A DNA stretch of 49,272 bases, taken from contig JBIOVI010000067.1 of the NCBI GenBank assembly GCA_044867645.1, forward strand, positions 1 to 49,272, in the 5' to 3' direction. The notes under the pieces are model-generated. The model was not told the origin of the DNA, made no database searches, and was given only the letters and a program-made list of their open reading frames with translations. The DNA is from VRUE01 sp044867645. Lineage in GTDB: Bacteria; Actinomycetota; Thermoleophilia; Solirubrobacterales; 70-9. The position numbers were made by a program, and so were the translations under genes. The number at the start of each line of letters is the position of its first letter. Positions within the stretch are counted from its first letter, which is position 1. Below are positions 1-8,214 of the stretch, in pieces.

Positions 1-90
1 GCGCTCACTATGTTGGTGCCGCTTTGCGGCTTGAATCTCTCGCCGGTGCGCCGCTTCGCGAGGCACTCCCGGAGAGACGCCGGACTCCCA

Positions 91-96
91 TATCCT
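91..96 (+). promoter_or_regulatory. -10 box for leaderless PAP2 gene
   Basis: TATCCT lies nine bases before the ATG at 106. This TAnnnT-to-start spacing recurs before many genes in the window and fits a leaderless transcript. It supports the start at 106 rather than the ATG at 10. Confidence 0.5.
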
Positions 97-105
97 GCGC
101 GGCCG

Positions 106-596
106 ATGAGGGAACTTGATCTCAGGCTCATGCGGTTTATGCGGACCGCCGGCCACACGCCCGGCTGGGAGGGAGCTGCGAGGGCGCTTGGTAAGGCTGG
201 AAACAATGGGGCGATTTGGGTTGGGGTCGGGGCTCTGCTGGCGGCCGTCGATAGCTCGAATCGCGAGGCCTGGCTGATCTGTGCCTTCCTCGGACCGATC
301 GCCATCGGGCTCAACTACGTGGTCAAGCTGATCGTCAGGAGGCCTCGGCCTGTTTTGGAGGGGTTGCCGCCGCTTGGGGGGGCGCCCAGCTCGCTTAGCT
401 TTCCTTCGGCGCACGCGACCTCTTCGTTCGCTGTTGCCACGGCGATGACTCGGGTCGAGCCGCTGGGGGCGCTTGCGTTCTTGCTTGCGATCGCCCTCTC
501 GCTTGGTCGTCCCTATCTGGGGATGCACTATCCGTCTGACGTCCTCGCTGGCGCTGTGCTTGGCGTTGCCCTGGGCCTGATCGTTCCGCTCTCGCT

Positions 597-600
<4 letters not shown>
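106..600 (+). CDS. PAP2-family phosphatase, membrane
   Basis: Integral membrane phosphatase of the PAP2 (type 2 phosphatidic acid phosphatase) family, about 164 residues. Such enzymes remove phosphate from lipid phosphates such as undecaprenyl pyrophosphate or phosphatidate at the membrane. The three family motifs are visible in order: KLIVRRPRP, SFPSAHA with the catalytic-region histidine, and LGRPYLGMHYPSD with the nucleophilic histidine and the aspartate. Hydrophobic segments surround them. The frame is open from base 10, but the first 32 codons are basic and do not look like a PAP2 N terminus; the ATG at 106 follows a -10-like box and gives the usual short form. The stop overlaps the ychF start (ATGA), so the two are translationally coupled. 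The substrate cannot be told from sequence. Confidence 0.85.
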
Positions 601-1670
<1,070 letters not shown>

Positions 1671-1680
1671 CGTCTCGGCC

Positions 1681-2673
1681 ATGGACCAGGGGGCACGGTT
1701 CCCGCGGGTCGCCGCCAAGGCGGGTCACTACGAGAGCTTCTACATCAAGGCTTGCCGGCCCGGTGGGGGTCAGGGAATCTGGATCCGCCACACGGTGCAC
1801 AAGCGGCCCGGCGCCGAGCCGAACGCCTCGATCTGGTTCGTCCTCTTCGACCGCGAGGCCGAGGCACCGCGGGCGACCAAGGTCACGGTGCCGGCGGCGG
1901 AGCTCTCGGCTCCGGCCGGCTCTTGGATCAAGGTCGACGGGGCGGAGATCGGACCGGGTCGTGCGGCGGGTGCGGTCGACACCGGTGCCGTCAAGGCCTC
2001 CTGGGACTTCACTTTCTCCGGCGACGCGGAGCCCTGCAAATACCTTCCCTCGGACCGCCTCTACGAGACGCGGCTGCCGAAAACCAAGTTCGTCGCGCCT
2101 TTTCCGAACGCGAGCTTCTCCGGCCGCCTCGAGGTCGACGGCGCCCCTCCGGTCGACCTCGACGGCTGGCCGGGCATGATTGGCCACAACTGGGGCAGCG
2201 AGCACGCCGAGCGCTGGGTCTGGCTCGAGGGAACCGGGTTCGACGGCGCCCCCGAGACCTACTTCGATGCCGGCGCCGCCCGGATCGAGCTCGGCCCCTG
2301 GACCACCCCCTGGATCCCGTCGGGAATGCTGATGCTCGATGGCGAGCCGCACCGGCTAGGCGGCTTCGGCCAGATCCGCGGCGCCTCGATCGAGGCGGTT
2401 CCCGGCGAGTGCTCCTTCGTCCTCCCCGGCAAGGACATAGTCGTTCGAGGCAGGGTCTCGGCTCCGAAAAAGGACTTCGTAGGCTGGGTCTACGCTGACC
2501 CCAAGGGCCCCGAGCACCACACGATCAACTGCTCGGTTTCCGATCTGGAGCTGACCGTTGAACGCCCGGCTCTCCCGCCCCGCCAGCTAGCTCTTAGCGC
2601 AGGTGCCGCATATGAGTTCGGCATGCGCGAGACGGACCACGGCATCCCGATTCAGCCGTATCCGGACGGTTAG
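1681..2673 (+). CDS. CrtC/AttH lipocalin-like domain protein
   Basis: A 330-residue protein without a signal peptide, resembling the CrtC/AttH/tocopherol-cyclase-like group of tandem lipocalin-fold proteins. The best visible sign is the WPGMIGHNWGSEHAERW stretch near residues 161-177, since the GHNWG element is typical of this group. Two beta-rich halves flank it. Known members include carotenoid 1,2-hydratase (CrtC) and AttH, but many have no known reaction, so I assign only the fold. It starts ten bases after ychF on the same strand and probably shares its transcript. The branched palindrome at 2687-2799 begins just after the stop. It could bind or modify a hydrophobic ligand, but nothing here shows which. 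Confidence 0.6.
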   Translation: MDQGARFPRVAAKAGHYESFYIKACRPGGGQGIWIRHTVHKRPGAEPNASIWFVLFDREAEAPRATKVTVPAAELSAPAGSWIKVDGAEIGPGRAAGAVDTGAVKASWDFTFSGDAEPCKYLPSDRLYETRLPKTKFVAPFPNASFSGRLEVDGAPPVDLDGWPGMIGHNWGSEHAERWVWLEGTGFDGAPETYFDAGAARIELGPWTTPWIPSGMLMLDGEPHRLGGFGQIRGASIEAVPGECSFVLPGKDIVVRGRVSAPKKDFVGWVYADPKGPEHHTINCSVSDLELTVERPALPPRQLALSAGAAYEFGMRETDHGIPIQPYPDG

Positions 2674-2686
2674 CGCGGAAGGGGCA

Positions 2687-2799
2687 GGGGGTCGCCTCCC
2701 CGGATGCCCAACACCCGCCTTTGGCGGGTGTTACGAAGTGCCCCTGCGGGGCAAGGTCACTCCGCGGTGCCGGGGGAAGGCACCGGCGAGGCGACCCCC
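2687..2799. repeat. Branched palindrome between convergent genes
   Basis: A perfect 11-bp inverted repeat (GGGGGTCGCCT at 2687-2697, AGGCGACCCCC at 2789-2799) encloses three further inverted repeats: AACACCCGCC-TTT-GGCGGGTGTT at 2710-2732, TGCCCC-TGC-GGGGCA at 2739-2753 and GGTGCC/GGCACC at 2766-2784. As RNA or single-stranded DNA it would fold as a cloverleaf-like four-way junction. It sits between the convergent stops of the CrtC/AttH-like gene and the SpoIID-like gene, so a bidirectional terminator is the simplest role. No U-tract follows, and a dispersed REP-like element is the main alternative. Confidence 0.8.
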
Positions 2800-2805
2800 A
2801 ACCTC

Positions 2806-3972
2806 CTACCCGGTAACCCCTCCGACGGGACCAGGTGGTTTGCTCGGGCCGCCCCCTTCGATGACTTTGCCGCCGACCAGCTTCTGGAAGCTCATCCAGC
2901 GGTCGTAGCCGCCGAGCGCAGAGGCGAGCCGGTCGCCGCGTATTTTGGTGACGCCGCCGGTTCCGACGAGCCGCGCCCAGACGATGCGGGGGGAGCGACC
3001 GCGCTGGATCACGTCGACCCGCCTTAGCTGCCCGTTCAGGTAGCCGCCCAGCTTGGAGCTGATCTCGGAGCCGCTGAATTTCAACGTCCAGTTGTGCAGG
3101 GGGCAGTAGAAGTCGAAGGGATCCGGGACGCCGACCAGATAGGGGACCGAGGGGCCGAAGAAGACGTTCTGGACGCTCTCGGTGTGGCCGCCTGAGCAGG
3201 CCGAGAAGTACGTCTCGGCGATCTTGCCGCCGTACATCACGATCTGGCCCTTGGTTGCGTCCGCGGCCTCGTTGGTCGCCGTCGTCTCGCTGCTGAGCCC
3301 CTCGTAGACCTGACTGCTGACGGTGTCGTAGAGGTCGAAGCCATTGCCGTTCACCTGCACGCTGAGCGCGTAGGAGCGGGCCGCGACCGCCTGGGCGCGT
3401 AGCGCCGCCTGTGGCCAGGAGGCCGGCGACTCGTTGGGGATCACGCCCTTCACGTACTGGTCGACCGGGACCGCGTTGACGACGTTGAGGGAGCCGGCAT
3501 CGCTGCTGGTCGGCACCGCCTCGAGCGCGCCCCGGTAGGTCCCGATCCCGACGATCGCGATCCGGCCACCGCCGCCAGCGCGCAGCTTGCGGCCGCAATC
3601 GGCGAGCGGCCGGCCGCTGGAGGCGCGCAGCTTGACGCTCGAGCCCGCGCGGTGCGCCTCGTAGCTGCGACTGCCGTCCAGCCGCTTGCCGCAGGCGCTG
3701 GTCGCCCCGCTGAAGCCGATGTCGCCGCTGTCGATTCCCACCAGCACCCGAACTATGCGCGGCCCGCCGAGGTTCCCGATCGTGGTCCCGGTGTAGTAGT
3801 GGCCAAGGATGAAGCGGTAGTCCTTGCCGTGTTTGGCGTAGCCGTAGGCACCGTATTGGCTCATCCCGACCCCGTGGCCGAAGCCGTGCCCCTTGACTAC
3901 CCAGCTGACGCTTGCCTCGGCGCTTGGCGCGAGGAGGAGAGCGGCGAGGAGGATTGCGAGGCGGATGCGCAT
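2806..3972 (-). CDS. Secreted SpoIID/LytB-type lytic enzyme
   Basis: Exported protein of 388 residues with a SpoIID/LytB domain. SpoIID is a lytic transglycosylase that cuts glycan strands stripped of stem peptides. A signal peptide covers about residues 1-21 (MRIRLAILLAALLLAPS..). The core motif NESPASWPQAALRAQAVAARS is present, with the candidate catalytic glutamate at residue 181, followed by ETYFSACSGGHTES. Oddly, the FGHGVGMSQYGA motif, which closes the domain in Bacillus SpoIID, is here right after the signal peptide, so the domain looks circularly permuted. The organism need not form spores; LytB-type proteins act in general wall remodelling. I chose the ATG at 3972 over the GTG at 3999 because it opens directly into the signal peptide. 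It converges with the CrtC/AttH-like gene. Confidence 0.85.
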   Translation of the reverse strand: MRIRLAILLAALLLAPSAEASVSWVVKGHGFGHGVGMSQYGAYGYAKHGKDYRFILGHYYTGTTIGNLGGPRIVRVLVGIDSGDIGFSGATSACGKRLDGSRSYEAHRAGSSVKLRASSGRPLADCGRKLRAGGGGRIAIVGIGTYRGALEAVPTSSDAGSLNVVNAVPVDQYVKGVIPNESPASWPQAALRAQAVAARSYALSVQVNGNGFDLYDTVSSQVYEGLSSETTATNEAADATKGQIVMYGGKIAETYFSACSGGHTESVQNVFFGPSVPYLVGVPDPFDFYCPLHNWTLKFSGSEISSKLGGYLNGQLRRVDVIQRGRSPRIVWARLVGTGGVTKIRGDRLASALGGYDRWMSFQKLVGGKVIEGGGPSKPPGPVGGVTG

Positions 3973-4015
3973 TTCTCGGTCAACAGATTCGCGCCTCACG
4001 AGTAGCGGCCTGCTC

Positions 4016-4046
4016 TAGGCTGAAACGAAGCAACCGAGAGAGGAGG
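4016..4046 (+). promoter_or_regulatory. -10 box and ribosome site of the dehydrogenase gene
   Basis: TAGGCT at 4016-4021 is a TAnnnT -10 box, and a strong GAGAGAGGAGG Shine-Dalgarno sequence ends about six bases before the ATG at 4052. Unlike many neighbours this gene seems to have a short leader with a real ribosome-binding site. Confidence 0.5.
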
Positions 4047-4051
4047 CCTGC

Positions 4052-5497
4052 ATGGCGACCCATACCGTTCAGGCAGTCGACCACAAGCTCCTTGCCGCTG
4101 GCGAATGGATCGAGACCGGCGAGTGGGACGAGGTTCTGAGTCCCTACGACGGGACCGTGGTCGGGCGGGTCGCCAAGGGCGATGCGGCGCTGGTCGACCG
4201 CGCCGTCGTTGCCGCTCGGGAGGCCTTCGAGTCGGCCGACTTCCCCCAGCACGAGCGTGCCGCGGTTCTCGACCGCGCCGCCGAGCTGGCGGGCGAGCGG
4301 ATCGACGAGCTGGCGCTGACGATCGCCGCCGAGGCGGGCAAGCCGCTGAAGACGGCTCGCGCCGAGGCCGGCCGCTGCGTCGACACGCTCACCTTCTCCG
4401 CAGTCGAGGCGCGCAAGCTGACGGGAGGCACCGTGCCGATGGAGGCCTCCTCGGCGGGCACCGGCAAGCTGGGCGTGATGCTGCGCGTCCCCTACGGCGT
4501 GGTCGGCGCGATCAGCCCCTTCAACTTCCCGCTCAACCTCGTCGCCCACAAGCTCGGTCCGGCGATTGCCGCGGGCAACGCGGTCGTCCTCAAGCCGGCC
4601 GGACAGACGCCGATCTCCGCGCTGAAGCTGGCCGCGATCCTGGTTGAGGCCGGCCTGCCGGAGGGTTGGCTCAGCGTCGTCCCCGGCCCCGGCTCGGAGG
4701 TCGGCAACGCGCTCGTCGAGCACGAGCTGACCCGGGCGCTCAGCTTCACCGGCTCGGCTGGCGTCGGCTGGGGCATCCGCAGCCGCGTCCCCCACAAGAA
4801 GGTCAACCTCGAGCTTGGCTCGAACGCGCCGTTGATCGTCCACTCCGACGGCGACTGGGAGACCGCCGCCGACAAGGCGAAGCTGCACGCCTTCTCCCAC
4901 GCCGGCCAGAGCTGCATCTCGATCCAGCGGGTGCTCGTCCACGAGGAGATCGCCGACGCTTTCGTCGAACGCCTCGTCGCCAACACCGAAGCGCTGCGGG
5001 TCGGCGACCCGCTCGATCCCGAGACCGACGTCGGGCCGCTGATCTCACCCGGCGATCGCGACCGGGTCAAGCAGTGGGTCGAGGAGGCGGTTGCTGCCGG
5101 TGCCGAGCTGCTGACCGGCGGCGAGCTGGTCGACGAAGGCCGCTGCCTCGCCCCGACGCTGCTCGCCTCGCCTTCCCGTGAAGCGAAGGTCTGGCGCGAA
5201 GAGATCTTCGGCCCGGTGGCGACGATCGACCGCTACTCGGACTTCGGCGAGGCGCTGGAGATGGCCAACGATTCGAAGTTCGGCTTGCAGGCAGGCATTT
5301 TCACCCGCGACATCGGCCGTGGCCTCGAGGCCGCCGACACGCTCGAGTTCGGCGGCGTGCTGGTCAACGAGGTGCCCACCTTCCGCGCCGACCAGATGCC
5401 GTACGGCGGGGTCAAGGACTCCGGCAACACCCGTGAGGGCCCCGCTTACGCCGTGCTCGAGCTGACCGAGGAGCGCTTCGTCACCCTGCAGGGCTGA
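4052..5497 (+). CDS. NAD(P)-dependent aldehyde dehydrogenase
   Basis: Cytoplasmic aldehyde dehydrogenase, 481 residues, the normal family length. It oxidises an aldehyde to the acid with NAD(P)+. The catalytic cysteine is C288 in HAGQSCISIQ and the general base is E254 in LELGSNAP; the family more often has LELGG, so the serine after the glycine is a small deviation. The cofactor-binding ISPFNFPLN and KPAGQTP elements and the EEIFGPV motif are intact. The sequence looks closest to the lactaldehyde/phosphonoacetaldehyde/glyceraldehyde-3-phosphate (non-phosphorylating) branch, but the substrate is not fixed by what I can see. It is transcribed alone, divergent from the SpoIID-like gene and convergent with fumarase, with a long hairpin at 5527-5571 between the stops. 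An aldehyde made by the decarboxylase at 11554 is one possible substrate (inference). Confidence 0.9.
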   Translation: MATHTVQAVDHKLLAAGEWIETGEWDEVLSPYDGTVVGRVAKGDAALVDRAVVAAREAFESADFPQHERAAVLDRAAELAGERIDELALTIAAEAGKPLKTARAEAGRCVDTLTFSAVEARKLTGGTVPMEASSAGTGKLGVMLRVPYGVVGAISPFNFPLNLVAHKLGPAIAAGNAVVLKPAGQTPISALKLAAILVEAGLPEGWLSVVPGPGSEVGNALVEHELTRALSFTGSAGVGWGIRSRVPHKKVNLELGSNAPLIVHSDGDWETAADKAKLHAFSHAGQSCISIQRVLVHEEIADAFVERLVANTEALRVGDPLDPETDVGPLISPGDRDRVKQWVEEAVAAGAELLTGGELVDEGRCLAPTLLASPSREAKVWREEIFGPVATIDRYSDFGEALEMANDSKFGLQAGIFTRDIGRGLEAADTLEFGGVLVNEVPTFRADQMPYGGVKDSGNTREGPAYAVLELTEERFVTLQG

Positions 5498-5526
5498 GGG
5501 CCTACTCATTTCTTCGACGGCGGCCC

Positions 5527-5571
5527 TGCGTTCGCACTTTTAGTCGCATACCGACAAAAAGTGCGAACGCA
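5527..5571. terminator. Long hairpin between convergent genes
   Basis: TGCGTTCGCACTTTT at 5527-5541 and AAAAGTGCGAACGCA at 5557-5571 form a perfect 15-bp stem. Inside it, GTCG/CGAC adds four more pairs across one A-A mismatch, leaving the loop CATAC. The stem carries T-runs and A-runs at its top, not after it. Its place between the stops of the dehydrogenase and fumarase genes suggests a bidirectional terminator. Confidence 0.75.
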
Positions 5572-5591
5572 CCGATCGGATGGCGCAGCGT

Positions 5592-6920
5592 TTACTCGTG
5601 CGGGCGGGCCATGCGGCGGTGGTCGAGTGCCTGCTCGAGCACCGAGGGCTCGACCCCCTGCTCGAGGGCGACCTCGCGCAAGGAGCGCCCCGACTCCGCC
5701 GCCGCCTTGACGATGTCGGCGGCGCGGTCGTAGCCGATGTGGGGATTGAGGCCGGTCACCGTCGCCAGAGTCGCCTCGGCGTGGCGCTCGGTCATCTCCT
5801 CGTTGGCCTCGATGCCAGCGACGCATTTCTCGTTCAGCAGTCGCGAGGCGGAGGCGAGCAGCTTGATCGAGTCGAGCAGGTTGCGGGCGATCAGCGGCAC
5901 CCGTACGTTCAGCTCGAACTGACCTTGACTGCCAGCGACGGTGATTGCGGTGTCGTTGCCGATCACCTGGGCGGCGACCTGGATCGCCACCTCGGGGATC
6001 ACCGGGTTGACCTTGCCCGGCATGATCGAGGAGCCCTTCTGCAGCTCGGGGAGGCGCAGCTCGGCCAGCCCCGCGCGCGGCCCGGAGCCCATCAGCGCCA
6101 GGTCGTTGGCGATCTTGTTGAGCGAGACCGCGTAGACCCTGAGCATCCCGGACAGCTCGACCAGCGCGTCCCGGTTGCCCTGCGCCTCAAAGGGGTCGAG
6201 GGGCTCGGAGATCGTGAGGCCGGTTTCCTCGGCCAACTTCACGCGCACCTTTGCCGCGAACTCGGGGTGCGTGTTGAGGCCGGTTCCGGTCGCGGTGCCG
6301 CCGAGCGGGATCTGACCCACTCGCCGCAGCGTCCCCTCGATCCGCTGGATGCCGAGCCGGACCTGGGCGGCGTAGCCGCCGAACTCCTGCCCGAGCGTCA
6401 CCGGCACCGCATCCATCAGGTGGGTGCGGCCGGCCTTGACCACGTCGGCGAAGCGCTCCGCCTTCTCTGACAGCGCCGCCTCGAGCCCCCCCATCGCCGG
6501 CAGCAGCTTGTGGGTCACCTCGCCGAGCGCGGCCAGATGGACCGCCGAGGGAAAGACGTCGTTGGAGGACTGGCCCATGTTGACGTGGTCGTTGGGATGG
6601 GCCGGGTCGCCGGCGAGCTTGGCGATCACCTCGTTGGCGTTCATGTTCGAGGAGGTGCCGGAGCCGGTCTGGAAGACGTCGACCGGAAATTGGTCGTCGT
6701 GCTCGCCCGCGGCGACCGCGTCGCCCGCTTCGGCGATCGTCTCCGCGAGGTCGGCGTCGAGCCCGCCCAGCTCCCCGTTCGCCCGCGCCGCGGCGGCCTT
6801 CAGCCGCCCCAGCCAGCGGACCACGGGAACCGGGACCCGCTCGCCGGAGACCGGGAAGTTGTCGACGGCCTTGGTGGTCTCGCCACCCCAGAGCTGCTCA
6901 GTCAAAGTTCGTGCCTCCAT
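5592..6920 (-). CDS. fumC: Class II fumarate hydratase
   Basis: Iron-independent class II fumarase, 442 residues, converting fumarate to malate in the citric acid cycle in the cytoplasm. The family signature GSSIMPGKVNP lies at residues 296-306 with the catalytic serine, and the upstream TGSGTSSNMNANEV, HPNDHVNMGQSSND and GRTHLMDAVPVTLGQEF blocks match the fumarase/aspartase superfamily. The HLMDA block fits fumarase better than aspartase, but closely related lyases are hard to exclude by eye. The start is the ATG at 6920, with a weak GAAGG site upstream. It begins 25 bases after the DUF4430/toroid gene and may be read from the cobalamin-controlled transcript; a possible own -10 (TACGCT) lies in the gap. 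Confidence 0.92.
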   Translation of the reverse strand: MEARTLTEQLWGGETTKAVDNFPVSGERVPVPVVRWLGRLKAAAARANGELGGLDADLAETIAEAGDAVAAGEHDDQFPVDVFQTGSGTSSNMNANEVIAKLAGDPAHPNDHVNMGQSSNDVFPSAVHLAALGEVTHKLLPAMGGLEAALSEKAERFADVVKAGRTHLMDAVPVTLGQEFGGYAAQVRLGIQRIEGTLRRVGQIPLGGTATGTGLNTHPEFAAKVRVKLAEETGLTISEPLDPFEAQGNRDALVELSGMLRVYAVSLNKIANDLALMGSGPRAGLAELRLPELQKGSSIMPGKVNPVIPEVAIQVAAQVIGNDTAITVAGSQGQFELNVRVPLIARNLLDSIKLLASASRLLNEKCVAGIEANEEMTERHAEATLATVTGLNPHIGYDRAADIVKAAAESGRSLREVALEQGVEPSVLEQALDHRRMARPHE

Positions 6921-6945
6921 CGATTTCGTCGGGCCTTCAGCGTAT

Positions 6946-8214
6946 TCAGCCGGCGGCTCCGCCGCCGTCCAAGTCGAGCAGCTTCCCCCTCCTCGTCAGC
7001 CCCAGCAGCGCCTGCGCAGTGGTCCAGATCGGGGTCGGGGCACTGCCCAGTCGGTAGGCGATCGAACCGCCGCGCCGCGCGAGCGATGCGAGGTAGTCGA
7101 GGGGAGTCTTGCCCGAGGGGCTGAGCACGCGATGCGGATCGATCCCCGAGACCCGCAGGGCGACGGTCGCGAGGCCGGTGCTCTGGGAGTTGGAGCCGCC
7201 TCCCGGCAGTGCAGGGAAGCCCCCGTCCTCCGCCTGCGCGCCGCGCACGAAACGCCCGCCGCGTTGCGCCGCCGCCCGCCGTCCCGTCAACGCGAGCGCC
7301 CAGGTCGCCAGGCCGGTGGTGTCGAGGTCGGAGGGCGCCCCTGCCCGGTAGCCGAAGCCGCCGTCCGTCGATTGCGTCGTCGCAAGCCAGGCGCTGGCCC
7401 GGGCGGCGCGGCGCGGCGAGCGCTCGCTCAGCGCCAGCACCGCGACGGCGGTCGCGTTGACGTCGTGGTCGAGCGAGCCGTCCCGCCCCTGCTCGTCGAG
7501 GCGGCCGGCGAGGAGGCGAGTCGCCGCCGCCACCGGACCGCTGCCGCGACGGAGGTCGAGGGCGAGCTGCGCCCATGCTTCGCTCGCGTCTCCAGAGCGG
7601 CGTAGGTATCCAGCCGCTGCCGCGGCAACGTGCCGGAGCCTTTGCCGTGAAGCACCGCGTCCGTTTCCGCCGGAGCTCTTCCCGCCGCCGGCCCCGCCTC
7701 CGCCTGGCTGGCCGTCGGCTGGGCCATCGCCGCTGCCTCCGTCGGCGGGTGGAGCGCCGAACAGCGGCCCATAGAAGAAGCGGATCGTGTCGCCGTCGGC
7801 GACACGGGTCAGGCAGCCGCCGGCGGAGAATTTGCCGTTGACCGTCAGCGACCAGTAGCTGTCCGGGGAGGCCGAGGCAAAGGGACCGATCCGGTCGATG
7901 AAGAAGTCGTCGAAGCTCGGGTCCCAGTTGCCGCGCCAGGAGATCGCCGTCCCGCGCAGCGCGTCGTCGAGCGCGCCCGTCGCGCTCGGTGCGGGGGGTG
8001 CCCCCGGCGGTCCCCAGCAGGGGTGCGGACCGCTGCCGTCGCCGCCGTCGACGGCATGGGGCAGGGTGTTCACCGTCCCGTCGAAGAGCGGCGTGGGATC
8101 AGTAGTGCTTTCGACCCGGACCGTCACCGTCGCCCCCTGTGCGGGAACGGCGGCAACCGCCGCCACGGTCGCGAGCGCGACCGTGGCGGCGAGCGTTGCC
8201 AGCCTCCTCCTCAC
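6946..8214 (-). CDS. Secreted DUF4430-like/alpha-toroid protein (transcobalamin-like B)
   Basis: Exported protein of 422 residues with a signal peptide at about 1-27 ending in PAQGA. A DUF4430-like beta domain follows (about 28-150; DSYWSLTVNGKFSAGG, then VADGDTIRFFYGP), then a Gly/Ser/Pro-rich linker, then an alpha-alpha toroid of prenyltransferase/squalene-cyclase-type repeats (TTQSTDGGFGYRAG, GAQAEDGGFPA, GKTPLDYLASLARRGG). Human transcobalamin and intrinsic factor combine an alpha6-alpha6 barrel with a DUF4430-type domain, but in the opposite order. The start is the GTG at 8214, which overlaps the upstream gene's TGA (GTGA), so translation is coupled. With a cobalamin riboswitch at the head of the operon, I infer cobalamin or cobinamide binding outside the cell; the ligand is not proven. 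Confidence 0.75.
   Translation of the reverse strand: MRRRLATLAATVALATVAAVAAVPAQGATVTVRVESTTDPTPLFDGTVNTLPHAVDGGDGSGPHPCWGPPGAPPAPSATGALDDALRGTAISWRGNWDPSFDDFFIDRIGPFASASPDSYWSLTVNGKFSAGGCLTRVADGDTIRFFYGPLFGAPPADGGSGDGPADGQPGGGGAGGGKSSGGNGRGASRQRLRHVAAAAAGYLRRSGDASEAWAQLALDLRRGSGPVAAATRLLAGRLDEQGRDGSLDHDVNATAVAVLALSERSPRRAARASAWLATTQSTDGGFGYRAGAPSDLDTTGLATWALALTGRRAAAQRGGRFVRGAQAEDGGFPALPGGGSNSQSTGLATVALRVSGIDPHRVLSPSGKTPLDYLASLARRGGSIAYRLGSAPTPIWTTAQALLGLTRRGKLLDLDGGGAAG

Noticed and set aside
2806..3972. SpoIID homology as evidence of spore formation
   Set aside because: LytB/SpoIID-type proteins are common in non-sporulating actinobacteria, and no other sporulation gene is present.
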